NCBI RefSeq assembly: GCF_963662255.1
Contig: NW_026912131.1
Span: 248,001-312,000, forward strand
Reading direction: 5' to 3'
Length of the DNA stretch: 64,000 nucleotides
From: Cinclus cinclus
Lineage: Eukaryota; Chordata; Aves; Passeriformes; Cinclidae
Shown one piece after another: positions 53,825 to 64,000 of this stretch; positions within the stretch are counted from its first letter, which is position 1, and the number at the start of each line of letters is the position of its first letter. Below the pieces are notes generated by a model. It was not told where the DNA came from. It made no database searches and saw only the letters and a program-made list of their open reading frames with translations. The position numbers and the translations under genes were made by a program.

Positions 53825-55794
53825 CTGAGTCTGCATCCTCCTCCTCCTCATCCCTTTCCTGTTTTATGTGGGGAGACCTGAGCAAATCATCTCCCAGATC
53901 TTGTTCCTGGGCCACAGTCTGGTAAACCTTATCTGATTTTGTGCATCTTTGCCCTATACTGCAGGCTGTACAACCATGCTTCAGCTTCCCTCTCTTAGTC
54001 TTATTCTCCTTCTCTAGGGCCAATACCAGAGGGTCCAATGGAGCCCTGAGTCCACAGTCATTCGGGATGATTTTGAAGAGAGGAAAATGTCCGCATATGC
54101 TACCTCTCTCCACTTTCCTTCCCTCCTAAGAAATAGCATGAGCTGTGATAGTGTGATATAATCCAAAGTTCCAGTTGGTGGCCACTTCACTCCCTCGTCC
54201 AATTTATATAAATGCCACCAGTTTTTACAGAATCTGATAATGTCTCTCTTGTTTTCTGTGCCTCCTTGTCCGGAAACATCTTTCCAATAATAATACAGCC
54301 CAATGGACTGGCCTTAGGCATCTCTTTACTTTGCCCAGTTCCCATTATCTTCTCCTTCTTGCCCTGTCCTGTTTCCATCCAAACCTTTCCTCACATAATT
54401 TCACTGTTCTTTCCCAGTTTTCTTCCCACACACAACCCCAACTCACAGACACCCAATGTGATGTTCCACACACCAGCTTCAGAATTTTAGGTTCAACACT
54501 AACTTGATTAGGATTGTTTTTCAATTTACACTTTGGGCATACACCCTGCTCGTTCCTAGAGCAACAATACCAATGGATTTCACAATCTCCACACTGTAAT
54601 AAAACCCACACCAGATTCCAACCCCTTGATCCTCTGATGGCTCTACATCTCCCACAAAAACAAGCTATCCCATTCACTCCCTCTGGAACACCCAGAGTCT
54701 CTACTGCAGGTTGGTCCCAGTCTAAGGCTACCAACCTTCCCGCAGCGGTTTCATCTACCCCTCCTAGATAGTCCTGTTTGTTCCCTCTTTCTAGCCAGTG
54801 ATTTATTAGATCAATAAATTCCCAGGGATCAAGTCCAGACCGCTGCTGAGGAGAAGCTCCTTCAATTTGTCTGTCCACAATTAAAATGAATGCTAACCAC
54901 TCCATGTTCAAGCACACCACTCCTCTGTTCACACTTGCACTCGCCCCACACTGACCCCGCTCCTTCGCTCTTCTCCGGCCGCCTCAGTCACCCGAGGTCA
55001 GAAACGCGGATAGAGCTCCGCACTCGCTCCGTACCAAAGGTACGTCTCACCACTCACTCACTCCCTGACACACTCAATGACTCCACGTGTCCCGACTTAG
55101 CAGTCACACAAAATTGCAGCAAAACAAGGGTTCACTCCACTCACCCCCAGAGTCGCCAGCGGGCTGCTCTATCAGCTCAGTGACACGCCTCCATCGGCCG
55201 CGCTATCGGCCACGTTCGATCCCTCTCCCTCTGTCTCCAGCCCCCTCGGCCGGCTGCTTGCAAGCCCACTGGGACTGTGCTATGTGCCAGACGTCTCTGG
55301 ACGACTTACTAGCAGCCCTGTTCTTGATATTTAATACATACCGTTTGATCCTCAATGCCAGCAGCGTTGTTTATCCCCGCGGTGAGCGAGCCGAGGTCCG
55401 GGGTTCCTCCAGGTTAGATCCCGGGGTGCGCCAGGGAATCCGCTCCTCGGCCACTCCTGCAGCCAGACAGACTCTGTCCTGGCTGGCTCACCAATCTAAT
55501 GTGAGGAAAAACACTCTATAACCCACAAAAATAAGTGATAAGAGAAAGTCATCCTCTCAGTTTGAACTTTTCACCTTGCCTCCTTGCCCGTGCTCTCTCT
55601 TTATTGCTTTGGTCATTTTCCAGACTTGGATATCAGTTAGACTGGTCTCAGGGGTCTGAGGACCCCCTTATCCTGTGGTGTCAATGTCCTTGCATCCTGT
55701 TTGCACACTCGAGCCCTAGACCCCACCTTATAGCCTTGCTCATCTCCTGCTCTTGTAAGCACCATAAATTAGAGCAAACAATACATTTTTGTCA
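53825..55794 (-). mobile_element. 5' part of an endogenous retrovirus (copy 2)
   Basis: Copy of 9,545-11,514: LTR 55,794-55,500, primer binding site 55,493-55,477, cysteine-rich pre-gag ORF 54,932-54,345 (one residue changed, Leu to Val), broken gag frames 54,378-53,825. Because it lies inside the segmental duplication, it is not an independent insertion. Confidence 0.65.
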
Positions 55795-58644
55795 GTCCCC
55801 CTTTTAGTCAAACCTTTCTTAATGCTTGATTCTTAAGTCTCAATTTCTCTATTTCACTCGGGACTGCTGCCACCCTCTCACAGCCGTGCCCTTGGGCGTC
55901 GGGATGCGGCAAGTGCCCGGGCTGAGCCCTGCGGGGCCAGGAGGGCGAGTGGCCACAGGGCTGGCAGCGCCGCTGGCAGGGAGCTGTGCCGCTGGGGCAG
56001 AGACAAGCTCTGCGTTCCCAGGGCTCGCCGGGCAGATCTTGAGGGGACAGCAGGAACAGCTCCAGCTGATCTGCAAAGGTGAGGGAGGGCAGCGGGCTGG
56101 CAGGGGGAGTTGCAATCCCTGCCCTGGCTGTGGAGGGCTCTGCTCCCTGTGTGAGTGGGGCTTAGTGTGGGCAGAGCACAGAGAGATTTCAGGGGCACAT
56201 GGGGGATTCTTGGCCAGCAGCTTCGGGCTGATTGCGTTGGTCCCTGCTCCCTCCTGGACATGGCTTGAGCGAGCTGGGATGGCCCTGGCACAGGGCTCCT
56301 GTTGTGTCCCTGCAGATCTGTGATCTGACCGTGGCTCTGCTCCTCTCTCTTCCAGCTCTGCTCAGTATGGCAGATGACAAAGTCAGGCCCTGCTAACAGG
56401 CTGCCTTAAGAGCCCAGGCAAGGCGTGGGGAGGAGCCAGGTCTGGGGACCATCCAAGGAATCCTGTCAAGAGCAAATCGTTCTAATATTCTCTCTAGGAC
56501 AAAAAGGGAGCAAAGCAGTCCAGCTGATATGTGAGCAAAGACAATTCACGTTCATTTAAAACGCTGCCAAATACAGGCTTGGGTTTCTTTGGAGTGGACT
56601 GATGCTAAGAAATATTTGCTCACATTATGGTGGGGTTTCTCTGCAAATAGGCTTTGATGGGAAATTTCTGACCACCTTTGGTTCTGCTCTTTAATGTAAG
56701 TCGAGCACCTGAGTAGCTTTGTTGAGGAATGGAGAATTGTTTGTAGCTCAGTATTTTCTCAACGGCAACGGTTTCCAAGCCTTCCCCCCTGCAGTGACAC
56801 ACTTTCAGAGGAGGCTGTGAGGAGAAGTCCCCTCAGCTACTGCCAGGGCTGTTTGCCTCCTCTGCAGGCTCAGTATGCTGGGAGTTCCACAAGCCTCAGC
56901 TGCCACTGTGTTTTCCTCTCAACATTTCTTCTTGTGCACTACACACGGAGAATCTTTTGTGTGAGATTCTCCTCTGGGCTTTGAGGTGAATCTCAATTTT
57001 TTTTCATTTATTTCTTTTTCCAATTTACTACATGACAAGAATGAATTTAGCATCCCTTTTTTTCAGTAGCAGCAATTGTCTAGAAATACATATAATCAAA
57101 TATATTAGATGTATACATTTAAGAATAGACAAGGTTTGGCAGTGAGTAATTCAGTGCAATTAAGGTTCATATAAAGCATAAGCAAAACCAGCTGGAGATA
57201 TGGAGAGGGCCCCACCCTTCCTCACCTATCGAATAATCAGGCCAAAAAGCCCAATTATATGCTATATGCTAATACATATTAATACAGAACTTTCTGGAAA
57301 ACTCCTCCTAGTTACTGTTCCTAAAATCTAGGTCACTACAGTGTGTTGCACATGCCCTACTAGTAGTTAGGGCTCTCTCATCCTTTCGGGGTCTTATTTC
57401 TGACAAAGGCTCTTTGTCTTCATCACTGTCCGCTATGTAAGCTTGCAGGCAGTGCAGGAGCACTAAGCTTGGTGTTAGGTAATTTCAAGTTCCAGGCCTG
57501 GAGTCATCCCAATTTGGCCCTGTCCAGGGTCAAAATTTGTATTTCTAGATGTGGCTTATCAAAGCTACATCCTTCTACTCCTCCCACCGAACAGCTGGGG
57601 GATTCCATCTGCTTTTTCTCACTATTTCCTTTCTTGCTTTGTAACAATTGTTTTCTATTAAAACGAGTACAATTTTGCCAATATAGTTACAATTTAGTTA
57701 GCACAAATCACATTTCTTACACCCAGATCCCCAAATGCCACCATATCCCCCCACTCCGAATTTCCCCCAAGTCCCCCAAACTCCACGGCCACCCCCCTGC
57801 CCCCCAGATCCCCCTAGGATTCACCCAGGACCCCCCGAGCCCCCTCCCCACCTCCAAACACATAGAGCCACTCATCCACCAGCGCAGCAAGTTGGCTGAT
57901 TTGTTCGAATCCAGGGACTTTTCCAGGCCTGCTCTGCCTCCTTTACGGACACGAACCTCTAGCGATGTGAATTTTCCCCTCTGGGAGTGGGGGACGCCGG
58001 AGCGCCTCTAGCCGGCCAGGGGCGAGAGTAAACCAGTATGAACCAGCGCAGACTGGGGCAGCTGGGGAAAATTCAGAGTCAGGAGGGGCACTGGGAGCGA
58101 GGCAGGGCAGGGCAGGGCAGGGCAGGGCAGGGGCGGGAGTGATCGGGAGGGGAGGGCGGGGAGAAGTTCCCGGCTCGGCCCAACGCCCCTCAGGGATTGA
58201 CAGTGGGGGGGCGGCTCCCGCCCAAACCCTGGGGGGGAAAAGTGCCCTCAGGGATTGGCTGGGCGGGTACTCAGAATAACCCAAAAAAGCCTCAACACCT
58301 CCTCGGAATTTCCATTCAGCCCACAGAAATGGAATGCCTTGCAGCAAGTGGCAACTATTTAAGGCTATATGTTAGTTCCATTTAATCAATGGAGGGGTGA
58401 AAAGGCAGATTGTGCACTAAAACACGGCAAAACCAAGAAAACCCCCAGAATCCCTTGAAGAATCCCTTGAAATTTGGTAAAACGGAGTAAAAGAGTAATA
58501 AGGTTGAATAAATATCCGTCAGTTAAATCTAGAGTTGACTTATAATTAAGAACTGGGGACTTGTAAAATGGGGCTTGGGGTGCTAAAGGGCCTCAGGAAA
58601 GCCCCCAAAAAGCCCCCTGATGCCTGGGCTGGCTGCGCTGCAGC

Positions 58645-59202
58645 TCAAGTAGAAGAGTTCTCCAGGAGCTCAGGGCAGCAGCAGCCCTCCTGCTGATGGA
58701 GAAAGCCTGTGGAGAAAGGGGTCGGGGCCCAAATGTGTGCCTTGGAAATCCCAGTTGGGTTCCTAAATGCCGTGGGAACTCTCTCTAATCGAGCTGTGGT
58801 GGCTGAGGGATGTACGTGGGAAGGGTTTGCCTGCCATGAAGTGCACTTGTTGATCATGTGGGCTCTGTTCAGGGCCAGTCTGGGAGCCTGTTCCTTTGCC
58901 CTTGCCCAAGGGCAGAGTGCTGGTGAGGGCTGGAGTTGGAGGCTGTGTCTGCCCCGACAGCTGGTACCGTGGGGCTGCGGATGCTCCTGCCAGCGTGGGC
59001 TTGTCTGAGCCGGGCCTTGTGCCTCTTTCAGGTGTCCCTGCTGCAGTCACAGCTGGCCCGGGCCTGACAGCAGCGACAGAACTACACTGAGAGCTGCACA
59101 AGCACCAGGCAGGAGCTGCCAGACCTTCACCAGGAGCTCTCGCGCTCCTTTGCAGCTCTGCTCAAGGAGCCCAAAGCTGCTCTTGTGGAAGCAGAGACTT
59201 GA
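58645..59202 (+). pseudogene. CEP250-like: CEP250-like 3' remnant and stranded C-terminal exon (copy 2)
   Basis: Copy of 14,362-14,919. The C-terminal exon starts at 59,032 and has the same internal TGA (59,065-59,067), so that stop predates the 44-kb duplication. Confidence 0.75.
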
Positions 59203-60002
59203 AGCTGCAGTGGTCTCTGAACCTTAACTTGGCACTGACATCCTTGGGCCATCAGCCCCTGCAGAGACACGGCCTGGAGAAGGCACGTGCTGCTCTTCCC
59301 TTCCACGGAGGACTTGTGCCCTGCTCAGAAGCCAGTTCCTGTCAACTGGGGCACAGAAGTCCTCCCTAGGACACAGATGAGTGCTATCAGAGATGAGGGT
59401 AAAAACACCTGCCAAAGCTTTCCCAAGCAGACCCATTTGGTTCTTAAGGGTGTGCTCCTAGCAAGAAATCGTTGATATAAGCAGCAAGACTTTCCTTCTG
59501 CCTAGAAGACCTAGTGATATATTGCCAAACAGAGAGCAGAGAAACAAATGCACTCATGGCTCTTTCAGGATTCTTAATCTATTTTATGAGCCTGAACCAC
59601 TGCAGCACTTGGCATTTCTCTGTAAGAATTTCAAAAGACTCTGAAACACCATTTTTCCTCCTCATGTGACTGTTCCAAACACAAAGCTTTATTTTCCATG
59701 AATGTTTGTAAGCACCAAGAACCTTCTCAGGCTATTTTCTTACATCTCCCCTGTGTCAGGGAAGACAGAAGAATTCCTGTGATTCAGGAGCTAAGCACAT
59801 CCCTAATGAGCATGTGGGTCTTGAGAGTGCTGAGCCTTAAAACTGATGCTGGACCAGCAACTTGGAACTCATGCTATGAGCCAGGTGCCTGCCCAGCTGC
59901 CCAGCACGGCTGTGGGGACACGGAGGAGGGCGGGCAGGTGCCAGGGCCAGCAGGGAGCTGGGATGGGGGAGAGAGAGCCAGGGAGGGCCATTCCACCAGC
60001 CC

Positions 60003-60363
60003 CTGGAATGCTGGGCTTTGGACCATGGCAACCACCAACAAACCATGGAATGTTGGAGTGTTGGGGGTTGGATGCTGGCAACAATCAACTGCTCCTGGCT
60101 TATTGGGGTTTGGACCCTGGAGCTGTCAACAGCTCGTGACCATTGGGGCTTGGACCTTGCAAAGGCCAACGGCACCTTGCTCGTGTGCTATTGACCCTGC
60201 AAAGGCCAACGACCTGTGGATATTGGGGTTCAGACCCTGCAAAGGCCGAGGGCCTTTGGGAACTTGGGTTTAGACCCTGCAAAGGCCGAGGGCCTTTGGA
60301 AATTGGGGTTGAAACCCTGCAAAGTCCAACTGCTTTGGACACTGGAATTTGGTCACTGTTGCC
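60003..60363 (+). repeat. 40-bp minisatellite (copy 2)
   Basis: Same unit number and order as the array at 15,720-16,080. Confidence 0.85.
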
Positions 60364-60752
60364 ACCAAAGGGGCAGATGGAGACCCGGCGGGTGAGTGAA
60401 AAAGCCACTGCTCTCCTGTGCCAGGCCCAGCAGGGCCTTGGCTGGGCCTGGGCTGTGCCTCAGGGAATGGTTCCCTTTGGGAATAGGAAGGGATTAGCAG
60501 TTGGTTGTTCCAGAGCTGGCAGCAGCTTTGGTGCTTGCTGTGGGGACAGGCCTGGGAGGGAATGGGGGGCTCCTGGCCATCCCAGAGCACAGCCCCAACT
60601 CCTGCTCCGTCCTTGTCCCACTGGAGGCCGTGGGCACAAACAAGGGAGCAGCTTTTCATTGCCCTCCCTTCAGCCCAATTTACAGCACAGCCTCAGTGCT
60701 TCCTGGAGGCAAGAATGGGTTTCTCCCAGACATCTCCGAGATGACCCCCAGA

Positions 60753-61143
60753 GGCCCAGAGGAGGCCGTGGGGATAACAGGAAGATGCTCCAAGGGCTGG
60801 AGCAGCTGCACCAATGGAAAAGGATGCAAGAGCTGGGGTTGTGCAGCCTGCAGAAGCTTCCAGGGTGACCTTAGAGTCTTTGCAATGCATGAAGGGGCTG
60901 CAAGAGAGCTGGAGAGAGACTTAAGGCAGGGGCCTGCAGGGACAGGACAAGGGACAATGGCTTCCCCCTGAGACAAGGCAGGGTTGGATGGGATTTTGGG
61001 AGGGAATTCTGCCCTGTGAGGGTGCTGAGGCCCTGGCACAGGTTACCCAGAGCAGCTGTGCCTGCTCCTGGAGCCCTGGGAGCATTCAAGGCCAGGTAGG
61101 AGCAGGCTCTGGGCAACTCCCCTTCTGGTGTTCTTAGAAGTGA
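60753..61143 (+). mobile_element. CR1 LINE fragment (copy 2)
   Basis: Copy of 16,470-16,860, with two or three substitutions. Confidence 0.85.
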
Positions 61144-61329
61144 TGGCACACCTTGCAGCATGTTTGTTTGTGCTGCTGCCAAACTAGTGGGCAGGAAATA
61201 TTCCTAAGGAGCGGGGGAAAGAGCTCAGCTGGAATTGCTGTGCTCTGGGACAGGCTGGGAAGCACTTAGAGGTGACTGCCTCAGGGGCAGCCATGCGGTC
61301 TGAGTGTGCTCTTCCCTGTGCTCTTGCAG

Positions 61330-64000
61330 GGAGTTCGAGGCCTTTCTCACCGGGGACGTTCCTCCAGAGCCCCTGAGGTGAGTGAACTGTGCAGAGCTGG
61401 CTGGGATTTTGAAAGTGCTTCTCCAGGAATGGAAACTGGTTCTTGTGAGATCCGAAGAGGCATCTCAGTGGTACTTTGCAATAGGATCAGAATAGCTGAC
61501 TAACAGCTGGATGTGGGCTTTCAGGTGCTGTTAGATGACAGTGACAGCATGGCCAATTCCATCATGTGCACTGACAGTCCTGGGAACATCCTCTCAACTC
61601 AGGCACCCACCGATGAACAGGATCCCTTTGAACTGGTTCAGCAAGCCACTGAGAATTGTGGGCGCTTGTGTCAACTTTTTGAGCAAATGGCAGAGAAGAG
61701 CCAGAGGTTCAGAAGCTACCAGCAAGACATAGAGTGTCTGCTAGAAGATATCAGGAGGTGAGTTTTTCTTCCTGCTCCTTCTCCTCCTGTGTTCCAGAGG
61801 CAATCTGCTTCCAGGCCTGGGAGTTCAGAGGGGTCCTGGGAGAAGAAATCCCCTGTCCTCCCATGCCTAGGCCTCAGTGTGGCTCTCGAGCATCGTCCTG
61901 TCTGGGTTTTTCATGCTCTACTGTGACTCCCAAGGCTGTCTGGGAGATGCCGAGCCATATTGGAAGAGAAGATTCCTTCTTCACACCATGCTGCTTCCCC
62001 GAATTCTGTTCTTTGTGTACCCCTGCCCAGCCAGTGCATCTCACTGAAGGAAGGCAAAATCCTGCCTTCCTTTCCCTTTGTCTCTGGAGGATTTCCTCGG
62101 GAGGGAAAGAGCAAGGTCTTCCTTAGCCCACTGCACCCTGCTCCATCCGGGTGTGCTGAAAATGGGATCGGTGACCCTTCAGGCCTCTTGGTTCTTCTGA
62201 ATGAGCCTTGTCTCTGCAGTGACTTTGCAAACATGGACAAGTCCCGGGAAACGGTGCAGCAATGCATTGGAATCCTGGAGCCAGGAGCCTTGAGTCTGCA
62301 TCAGAAGAACACCAAGCAGTGGAAGGAATCATCAGCCCAGGCAGAAAAGGACAGGATTGAGGTTGGTTTTGGAAATGAGACTGGTTTTCCATTGAAGACT
62401 TGTCTTGTCCCTTTCTTGTGTATTGGAGGACTTGGCTGCACTCTGGGGAGAAGACCCATCAGTGCACAGCGAGATGGAAGTTAAGATGCTGACGATGGAG
62501 CAATTGCAGCTTCAGGGGGCTCTGCTGGAGGAAGAGAGGGATGATGTTACCACAGCTCTGGATCCCTTATTCCTAGGCAGCACCTGTGGGAGTTGTGCCC
62601 TCCAGATCAGCCCAGATGCTGTTTCTGGCAGTAGAAGACAGGGACAGTGCTGTGCACACCTGGCTCAGGATGGCCCATGCATTTATTAGACAGGGATCGG
62701 GATCTTCATCAGCAACGTTGTACATGCTTCTGCAGAATGTGTTTCTTTGGGCAGCCTCAGAGTCTCTAAACCAGGGATTGGAGCTGGGGAAGGCTCTGGA
62801 GCATGGGTGTGAGGAGGAGAAACTCAGGGAGGTCCCCTGTTCTTCAGTCCTTGTGACTGGGGCATCAGAGAGGGGAAGGTGACACCTCCTGTTCTGAGTG
62901 GTTGGACTCAATGCTTGGGAAGGTCTTTGCCAACAAAAATGATTCCATGAGACTGTGATTCTTGCACCTGCTGAGCCACCTTTTACCCTCCCTGACAGGA
63001 ATTTAATAGTTTAATTTTCTTTCTGGTTTCTGGAGTACAGGAAGCCAGTGCTGTTGTCTTTTCTGGTTGGCGTTTGTGGGTAGGGGGGAAGCTTCAAACT
63101 TTTAAGCGAGGAGCTTGCCCGGGACTTCATTTAGAAGACTTTTCCTCCCTTCCTCAGGCAAGTGAGCGTGAAAGGCACCATGCAGAGGTGCTGCAGCAAT
63201 GGCACAAAGAGAAGGCAGAGAGAGAGCGGGAGCACCAGAAGATGCTGTTTGAGATGAGGCAGAAAATTGCCACCTTGAAGGCCCAACAAGAAGCAGAACG
63301 AACCAGATTTCAAAATGCCAAGCGAGAGGTAATGATTGTGAAAAGAGAACTGTGTGATTTTGTGTAAGGCTGGAGCTGTGGCAGATGGCAGGGTATGGGG
63401 CTCTTGAACTCGGGGTGGTGAAAAGGTGAACGGGGCTATCTTTGGGACCAGGAATGAGCCCTGTCATAGGAAGCCAGGCAGAAACATGAGCTTTCAGCTG
63501 AGATTTGTGTGCTGCTCTTGTGCTCTCTTTTTCTAAGACGTAACTCACAGTATCTTCACTGTTCTCTTCCTGCTCCCCTCTTGGTGTGTACTGGGAGGTG
63601 TTCACAGACAAAGTGAGTCTACAGGACTTTTTTATGGGCATGGGGAGGCTGCGGCAGGAATGCTGACACAAAAGAGAAAAATCTTTTTAAAGCCTCACCG
63701 GGAGTATTTCTGAGCAGTAACCCAGAGATGCCTTCTGGCCTGTGTTCTAAGTCACTTCCTAGGAAGCTGTGGCTCCCCCGGAAGAGACAGTGGCCCCAGG
63801 GGAGCAGCAGCTGAGTGCTCAGAGAGCTCGTGAGCCCATCAGTCTCTGCCTCTTGCCACACAGATGTTGCAGGGCAAGTGTGAAGCCTTCTGCTCTTTCC
63901 TTGTGTGCAGGTGCTGCTGGAAGAGCAGAATGAGAGGAGTGCTTTATCAGAGGCAGTGCTCCAAACTCGGGCAGAGCTCAGCCGAGCCTGCCAGCAGCTT
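61330..64000 (+). CDS. CEP250-like: CEP250-like gene, 5' part of second copy, cut by window end
   Basis: Exons correspond one to one with unit 1: 61,330-61,377, 61,525-61,757, 62,220-62,361, truncated exon from 62,429, 63,158-63,328, and 63,911 to the window end. Coding sequence is unchanged where I compared it. The intron after 63,328 has lost 31 bases at about 63,404. Whether this copy also has the internal seven-exon duplication lies beyond the window. Confidence 0.65.
62838..62973 (+). mobile_element. CR1 LINE 3' end (copy 2)
   Basis: Copy of 18,555-18,690, same position behind the truncated exon. Confidence 0.85.

Larger units (their letters stand above)
44291..64000. repeat. Segmental tandem duplication, unit 2 (truncated by window end)
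   Basis: This is the second copy of bases 1-19,750. It carries the same membrane protein gene, ERV 5' end, stranded CEP250-like C-terminal exon, minisatellite, CR1 and first CEP250-like exons. Differences seen: two fewer TTCCC units (52,031-52,230), one extra GGCAG unit and two fewer G near 58.1-58.25 kb, a 31-base deletion at about 63,404, and scattered single-base changes. Confidence 0.95.

Noticed and set aside
1..64000. tRNA, rRNA or microRNA genes
   Set aside because: No cloverleaf with A and B boxes or conserved rRNA stretch was seen by eye; the tRNA-like 17 bases at 11,197 belong to the ERV primer binding site.

Overview
The window looks like songbird nuclear DNA. It is dense in CR1 LINE pieces with the typical avian 3' end, carries several avian-type endogenous retrovirus (ERV) and LTR fragments, and its genes have many small GT-AG exons. 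There is no bacterial gene organisation; most open frames longer than 60 codons are chance frames in GC-rich DNA.

The dominant structure is a tandem segmental duplication with a period of about 44.3 kb. Positions 1-19,7xx reappear at 44,291-64,000 with only a few substitutions per kb plus four small indels. One unit reads: (i) 2.5-8.7 kb, a minus-strand gene for a small type I membrane protein that I do not recognise, with ten phase-compatible exons, an internal repeat of a three-exon module and an AATAAA signal; (ii) 9.5-11.5 kb, the 5' end of a minus-strand ERV (LTR, tRNA-Arg-like primer binding site, a cysteine-rich ORF in front of gag, gag relics); (iii) 12.7-16.9 kb, repeat-rich DNA holding a stranded C-terminal exon of a CEP250-like gene, a 40-bp minisatellite and a CR1; (iv) 17.0-32.6 kb, a plus-strand CEP250-like coiled-coil gene; (v) 32.7-44.3 kb, a repeat graveyard with a pol region that looks G-to-A hypermutated, CR1 copies, a solo LTR nested in a CR1, other LTR-like pieces, and an intron-free broken copy of an unidentified gene. 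The second unit is cut by the window end inside the CEP250-like gene.

The CEP250-like gene was itself built by duplication. Seven exons (19,659-24,812) recur as 25,203-30,714 in the same phase, adding about 480 coiled-coil residues. The exon at the joint is a chimera formed at the crossover. The last part also has a 644-bp tandem exon duplication. Skipping one truncated exon, the exons I delimit give a continuous frame of about 1,284 codons. Alternating near-identical and diverged tracts between the two exon sets look like patchy gene conversion.

The most promising undescribed item is the minus-strand membrane protein gene: signal peptide, repeated phase-1 exon modules, one transmembrane segment, a cysteine cluster and a proline-rich tail. 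It is present in both units without a visible disabling change. All exon boundaries were read by eye from splice consensus and phase; transcript data would be needed to confirm them.
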